Of a DNA stretch of 6,548 nucleotides, positions 5,536 through 6,548 are shown in pieces (position 1 is the first letter of the stretch; each line of letters begins with the position of its first letter). The notes under the pieces were generated by a model. It did no database searches, was not told where the DNA came from, and was given only the letters and a program-made list of their open reading frames with translations. A program made the position numbers and the translations under genes. Origin of the DNA: Chloroflexota bacterium (lineage in GTDB: Bacteria; Chloroflexota; Dehalococcoidia; Tepidiformales; Tepidiformaceae); the NCBI GenBank assembly GCA_025350285.1, contig JANXYE010000212.1, positions 1 to 6,548 of the forward strand, in the 5' to 3' direction.

Positions 5536-6548
5536 ATGCATCCATCGGCCCCCGATGTTGAGCGTGCGCTCAACACCGCCTTCAGCCCCCACTCACCGAT
5601 CAATCAAGCGCGCTTCTTCCTCGGCAGGAGACAGCAACTTCGGGAGGTCGTTGACACGGTGCGGACACCGGGCTTGCACGCCACCATCTTTGGCGAACGG
5701 GGCGTCGGCAAGACCTCACTCGCATCGATTGCTAAGGAGTTCCTCGCGGGCGTGGTTGGCATTTCGAGGATCAACTGCGGCGAGACGGATTCGTTTGGCT
5801 CCGTCCTCCGCAGATCCGTCGGCGCTCTCCAACTTTCGCTTGTTCACGCCGAACCTATGGTTGGTTTCGGCGAGCGCGAGCGTAATGTCGTTATCGACGT
5901 CGCCTCCCGGCTTCCAGGAGACGAAACGCTGCTCCAGCCGGACGACGCGGCGGCAATGATCTCGGAGCTCCCGCCGTACGTCGTGCTCATCTTCGACGAG
6001 TTCGACCGGTTGCCGCGAGCACAAACCGCAGCCTTCGCTGATTTCGTTAAGTCTCTTTCGGACCGAGGGGCCGCCGCAACGGTCATCCTCGTTGGCGTGG
6101 CGCAAGATATCGACGCGCTCATCCTATCGCACGCATCTGTGGAGCGTTGTCTGCGGCAAATTCCCCTTCCGCGCATGCCGGACGACGAACTCGGTGAGAT
6201 TGTGTCGGTGGGCCTGACCGAAGCAGGCTTCGGCCTGGCTTCGGATGCGCCGCGCGAGCGGATTCTGTCTGTGTCTCAGGGTTTTCCGCACTACACGCAC
6301 CTGCTCACCTTGTACGCGGCACGCGTCGCGCTCGACGATGATCGTCGGACGATTGAAGACGCAGACGTGCTGGAGGGGATGCGGCAGGCGTCCGAACGCG
6401 CGGAGCAATCTCATCGTGAGGCCTACTATCGTGCCGTCACGGGCACCAGGAAAAGGGACCTGTGGAAGGAAGTTGTTGCGGCGTGCGCGCTGGCCGAAAC
6501 AGATGACCGCGGATTCTTCCCGATTCGCGCCGCCCAGGAACAGCTCGG
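5536..6548 (+). CDS. AAA+/STAND-like P-loop ATPase, N-terminal 338 residues (runs off window)
   Basis: This open frame has no stop before the window ends, so the C-terminus is missing. After a short lead, FFLGRRQQLREVVD (27-40) resembles the start of AAA_16/Orc1-Cdc6-like ATPase modules. Walker A is GERGVGKTS (53-61, with K59 and T60). Walker B is VVLIFDEFDRLP (149-160, with D154 and E155). A sensor-1-type strand follows, TVILVGVAQ (182-190). The region LPRMPDDELGEIV (211-223) and SQGFPHYTHLLTLYAARVAL (247-266) fits the helical lid, where GFPHY probably occupies the sensor-2/GxP position. Residues from about 305 (RKRDLWKEVVAACALAETDDRGFFP) look like the start of a winged-helix domain. The nucleotide-binding core appears intact, so ATP hydrolysis is likely; substrate and role are unknown. 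Codons ending in A or T (ATT, GTT, TCT, AAG next to GCT) are more frequent than in neighbouring genes, hinting at transfer. Such ATPases occur in phage-defence and DNA-handling loci, but nothing here proves that. Confidence 0.9.
   Translation, partial: MHPSAPDVERALNTAFSPHSPINQARFFLGRRQQLREVVDTVRTPGLHATIFGERGVGKTSLASIAKEFLAGVVGISRINCGETDSFGSVLRRSVGALQLSLVHAEPMVGFGERERNVVIDVASRLPGDETLLQPDDAAAMISELPPYVVLIFDEFDRLPRAQTAAFADFVKSLSDRGAAATVILVGVAQDIDALILSHASVERCLRQIPLPRMPDDELGEIVSVGLTEAGFGLASDAPRERILSVSQGFPHYTHLLTLYAARVALDDDRRTIEDADVLEGMRQASERAEQSHREAYYRAVTGTRKRDLWKEVVAACALAETDDRGFFPIRAAQEQL

Noticed and set aside
4571..5959. A 462-codon plus-strand open frame spanning three genes
   Set aside because: It overlaps the reductase, the SnoaL-like gene and the ATPase in wrong frames, with arginine- and serine-rich low-quality translation.

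Overview
The window is a GC-rich bacterial chromosomal segment with short intergenic gaps. The lineage is probably Chloroflexota. That is an inference from the overall look of the GroEL (538 aa, start [18 protein letters not shown], short Gly/Met tail ending GGGGGMY), its HrcA/CIRCE-type control, the high GC and an apparently leaderless gene. I could not run a search to confirm it.

Layout, left to right: (a) 1-348 has no convincing gene. It holds a hairpin (67-114) and a 213-bp miniature inverted-repeat element (136-348) with a perfect 9-bp target duplication. (b) 349-804 (minus) encodes a 151-aa protein I do not recognise; the element inserted exactly at its stop codon. (c) 917-2533 (minus) is groEL, followed by two hairpins and preceded by a perfect CIRCE operator (2580-2606) overlapping its promoter. 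No groES lies next to it. (d) Divergent from groEL is a toxin-antitoxin pair: an antitoxin (2679-3002) and a VapC-like PIN-domain toxin (2999-3436) joined by an ATGA overlap. (e) 3437-3737 has no gene but carries a second copy of the miniature element (3472-3686), in the same orientation, with its own 8-9 bp target duplication. (f) 3738-4952 (plus) is a complete FAD/NAD(P)H ferredoxin-reductase-type protein, probably translated from a leaderless mRNA. (g) 5033-5425 (minus) is a SnoaL/NTF2-like protein convergent with it. (h) 5536 to the end (plus) is the N-terminal 338 residues of an AAA+/STAND-like P-loop ATPase that runs off the window. Its DNA is less GC-biased than its neighbours and its promoter region is AT-rich.

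The genes do not form one pathway. The heat-shock chaperonin and the toxin-antitoxin pair share a 145-bp divergent control region. The reductase would pass electrons from NAD(P)H to an unlinked ferredoxin or rubredoxin. The least described content is the miniature element family (two copies, both with target duplications, separated by about 3.1 kb that includes groEL) and the truncated ATPase, whose missing C-terminus and downstream neighbours would decide whether it belongs to a defence-type system.
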